Part shown: piece by piece, positions 36,839 to 38,674 of the stretch
Layout: each line of letters opens with the position of its first letter
Numbering within the stretch: position 1 is the stretch's first letter
NCBI GenBank assembly: GCA_009731375.1
Contig: BJOX01000007.1
Span: 1,732,957 to 1,771,630, forward strand
From: Paulinella micropora
Taxonomy: Eukaryota; Cercozoa; Imbricatea; Euglyphida
Length of the DNA: 38,674 nt
Reading direction: 5' to 3'
Notes under the pieces: model-generated
What the model was told of the DNA's origin: nothing
Seen by the model: only the letters and a program-made list of their open reading frames with translations
Database searches by the model: none
Position numbers and translations under genes: made by a program

Positions 36839-38674
<1,836 letters not shown>

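Overview
The window comes from an intron-rich eukaryotic nuclear genome with an extreme load of microsatellites. This follows from GT-AG introns, strand-consistent polypyrimidine tracts, a Ty1/copia fragment, foldback elements, and GATA/CTAT, GTAT, CA, CT, TA and pentanucleotide tracts over most of the bases. The lineage cannot be fixed from sequence alone. Nothing bacterial is seen, and no rRNA, tRNA or CRISPR was recognised.

The main content is one plus-strand gene, incomplete at both ends. I assembled it by hand from 27 short exons between positions 1 and 36838. Most are 24-126 nt, each is bounded by AG and GT, and all 27 join without a frameshift (1962 nt, 654 codons in total; phase changes 0, 2, 2, 1, 0 and so on all match). 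The predicted protein has an N-terminal segment with a lysine/arginine-rich stretch, then a long hydrophilic acidic low-complexity middle (exons at 6325-22044), then a more globular C-terminal part (34793-36838). I do not recognise the protein family. Conceptual translations full of [14 protein letters not shown] or CMYVC repeats are microsatellite readthrough, not genes.

The most striking structure is in the introns of the 1-22 kb part. Many exons are flanked by arrays of partial copies of themselves separated by microsatellite. The polarity is nearly constant. Copies upstream of the intact exon keep the acceptor and the 5' part of the exon. Copies downstream keep the 3' part and the donor. 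The exon at 15519-15559 shows both: five acceptor-half copies upstream and nine donor-half copies downstream. This looks like repeated tandem duplication across individual splice junctions. It is absent around the C-terminal exons.

Layout: 1-6407, basic N-terminal exons with a 4.6 kb intron holding a 540-bp tandem repeat and pyrimidine minisatellites. 6843-9132, acidic exons, foldback elements and the start of the exon arrays. 9133-18756, short exons and the densest half-exon arrays. 18757-22044, glutamate-rich exons and a GATA array with eight partial exon copies. 22045-34792, a single phase-0 intron holding a MITE, AT-rich DNA, a truncated copia element and a convergent pair of mobile-element-like genes (27378-29321 plus; 34024-29452 minus). 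34793-36838, C-terminal exons. 36839-38674, satellite whose 4-5 bp unit changes progressively. Ten assembly gaps (N runs) lie mostly in G, C or T homopolymers.
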